Shown: positions 4,932 to 5,720 of the stretch, piece after piece
Position numbering within the stretch: position 1 is the stretch's first letter
How the letters are laid out: every line of letters begins with the position of its first letter
Assembly (NCBI GenBank): GCA_900555065.1
Contig: USJY01000108.1
Location: forward strand, 1-5,720
From: an uncultured Eubacteriales bacterium
GTDB taxonomy: Bacteria > Bacillota > Clostridia > Oscillospirales > UMGS1783
DNA: 5,720 nucleotides
Direction of reading: 5' to 3'
The notes under the pieces: generated by a model
What the model was told of the DNA's origin: nothing
Database searches by the model: none
What the model saw: only the letters and a program-made list of their open reading frames with translations
Program-made: the position numbers and the translations under genes

Positions 4932-5720
4932 CCCAAGACAGGCAGGTGGAATGGCTGCGCCTGGACAATGCGGGTAAAATATTTCCGGCCACGAGCGATA
5001 AACTGGATACCGGCGTGTTCCGTATCTCGTGCGAGCTGAAGGAATATGTGGACCCGGGCTGCCTGCAGCGCGCGCTGGACGCGGCGCTGCGCCGGTTCCC
5101 GTATTTTCTGTTCGTTCTGCGCGTCGGGCTGTTCTGGTATTATTTGGAGCGGGGCGACTTCAGCCCCCGCGTGCATGAGGAGGACCGGCCGGTCTGCGCG
5201 CCGCTGTACAACCGCGGGAAAAAGACCCCGCTGTTCGATATTTCTTACTACGGGCGTAAAATCAATCTGGAAGTTTTTCACGCTTTGACCGACGGGGCGG
5301 GCGCGTTTGAATTTATGCGGACGATTCTCTATTACTATGTCACCTACAGGCACCCCGCTCAGTTCCAGGACGAACCGCCCATGCTCGACTATGACGCATC
5401 CACCTCGCACCGTAAGGAGGACAGCTTCCGGCGCTACGGTGAGAAGGGGAAGAGCATGAAATTCCGCAACCCGCGCAAGGCATACTGGCTGCGCGGGACC
5501 AGGCCCAAGCCCTATCGTTACCGTGTCATAGAGGGGATTGCCTCCTGTTCCGAGCTGCTCAAAATCGCAAAAGAGCGGGGCACGACCCTCACCGTGCTGC
5601 TCAGCGCCTATCTGATGCAGGCCATTTATATGGATATGCCCGTGCGCAAGCGCAAGTACCCGGTTGTCCTCAACGTTCCGGTCAATCTGCGCAAGGAATT
5701 TCCGTCCGCCACGGCCCGCA
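4928..5720 (+). CDS. Condensation/alcohol-acetyltransferase-like acyltransferase (partial)
   Basis: The frame opens at ATG 4928, overlapping the esterase stop, and stays open for 264 codons to the window edge, so the C-terminus is missing. It resembles the CoA-dependent acyltransferase superfamily that includes NRPS condensation domains, WS/DGAT enzymes and alcohol acetyltransferases. The key evidence is FHALTDGAGAFEFM (from residue 117), matching the HHxxxDG active-site motif with His118, Asp122 and Gly123 kept but the first His replaced by Phe. Other typical features are the opening VEWLRLDNAGKIFP, a CLQRALDAALRRFPYF helix (45-60), and VVLNVPVNLRKEFP near the edge, which matches the second-half strand and loop of these folds. 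There is no carrier-protein or adenylation domain in view, so a stand-alone transferase is more likely than an NRPS. The acceptor is unknown; the neighbouring esterase suggests a shared acylated metabolite. Confidence 0.78.
   Translation, partial: MTQDRQVEWLRLDNAGKIFPATSDKLDTGVFRISCELKEYVDPGCLQRALDAALRRFPYFLFVLRVGLFWYYLERGDFSPRVHEEDRPVCAPLYNRGKKTPLFDISYYGRKINLEVFHALTDGAGAFEFMRTILYYYVTYRHPAQFQDEPPMLDYDASTSHRKEDSFRRYGEKGKSMKFRNPRKAYWLRGTRPKPYRYRVIEGIASCSELLKIAKERGTTLTVLLSAYLMQAIYMDMPVRKRKYPVVLNVPVNLRKEFPSATAR

Noticed and set aside
2413..5720. Antiphage defence or NRPS cluster
   Set aside because: No defence effector, adenylation domain or carrier protein is present; the condensation-like protein appears as a single domain in the visible part.

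Overview
This window reads as chromosomal DNA from a GC-rich Clostridia-type Firmicute. The evidence is inferred: purine-rich Shine-Dalgarno sites, sigma-A-like TTGnnn-17-TATAAT promoters in AT-rich gaps, a clostridial-style galactokinase (GGNHTDH motif), and an Amidase_6-type protein typical of spore-forming lineages. No rRNA, tRNA, CRISPR array, integrase or transposase is visible, and the species cannot be named from this sequence.

Layout. Positions 1-144 hold the C-terminal end of an unrecognised + strand gene, about 44% GC and visibly more AT-rich than the rest. A GC-rich stretch without a convincing gene follows (145-355), then a strong bidirectional hairpin terminator (356-396). On the minus strand lies a galactokinase-family GHMP kinase (412-1683). 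Its promoter region (1684-1774) is shared with a divergent + strand group: a cyclase/kynurenine-formamidase-like metal hydrolase (1775-2416), an overlapping MccF-like S66 LD-carboxypeptidase (2413-3315) and, 49 bases on, a small Amidase_6-like cysteine protein (3365-3907). A second promoter (TTGTAT-17-TATAAT, 3918-3946) and a GC palindrome precede a further pair: an alpha/beta-hydrolase-fold-3 esterase (3999-4931) and, overlapping it by ATGA, a condensation/alcohol-acetyltransferase-like acyltransferase (4928 onward) that runs off the right edge.

How the genes may work together. The three genes 1775-3907 encode unrelated folds that each cleave C-N (amide or peptide) bonds, which suggests breakdown, recycling or detoxification of a small amide, peptide or peptidoglycan fragment. 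The pair 3999-5720 couples an ester hydrolase with a likely acyl transferase and may make and trim an acylated product. Both pathway readings are inference. The galactokinase-family gene stands alone, without galT or galE in view. Nothing here proves a new system; the most notable points are the two overlapping hydrolase/acyltransferase gene pairs, the overlapping divergent promoters, and the changed sugar-binding motif of the kinase.
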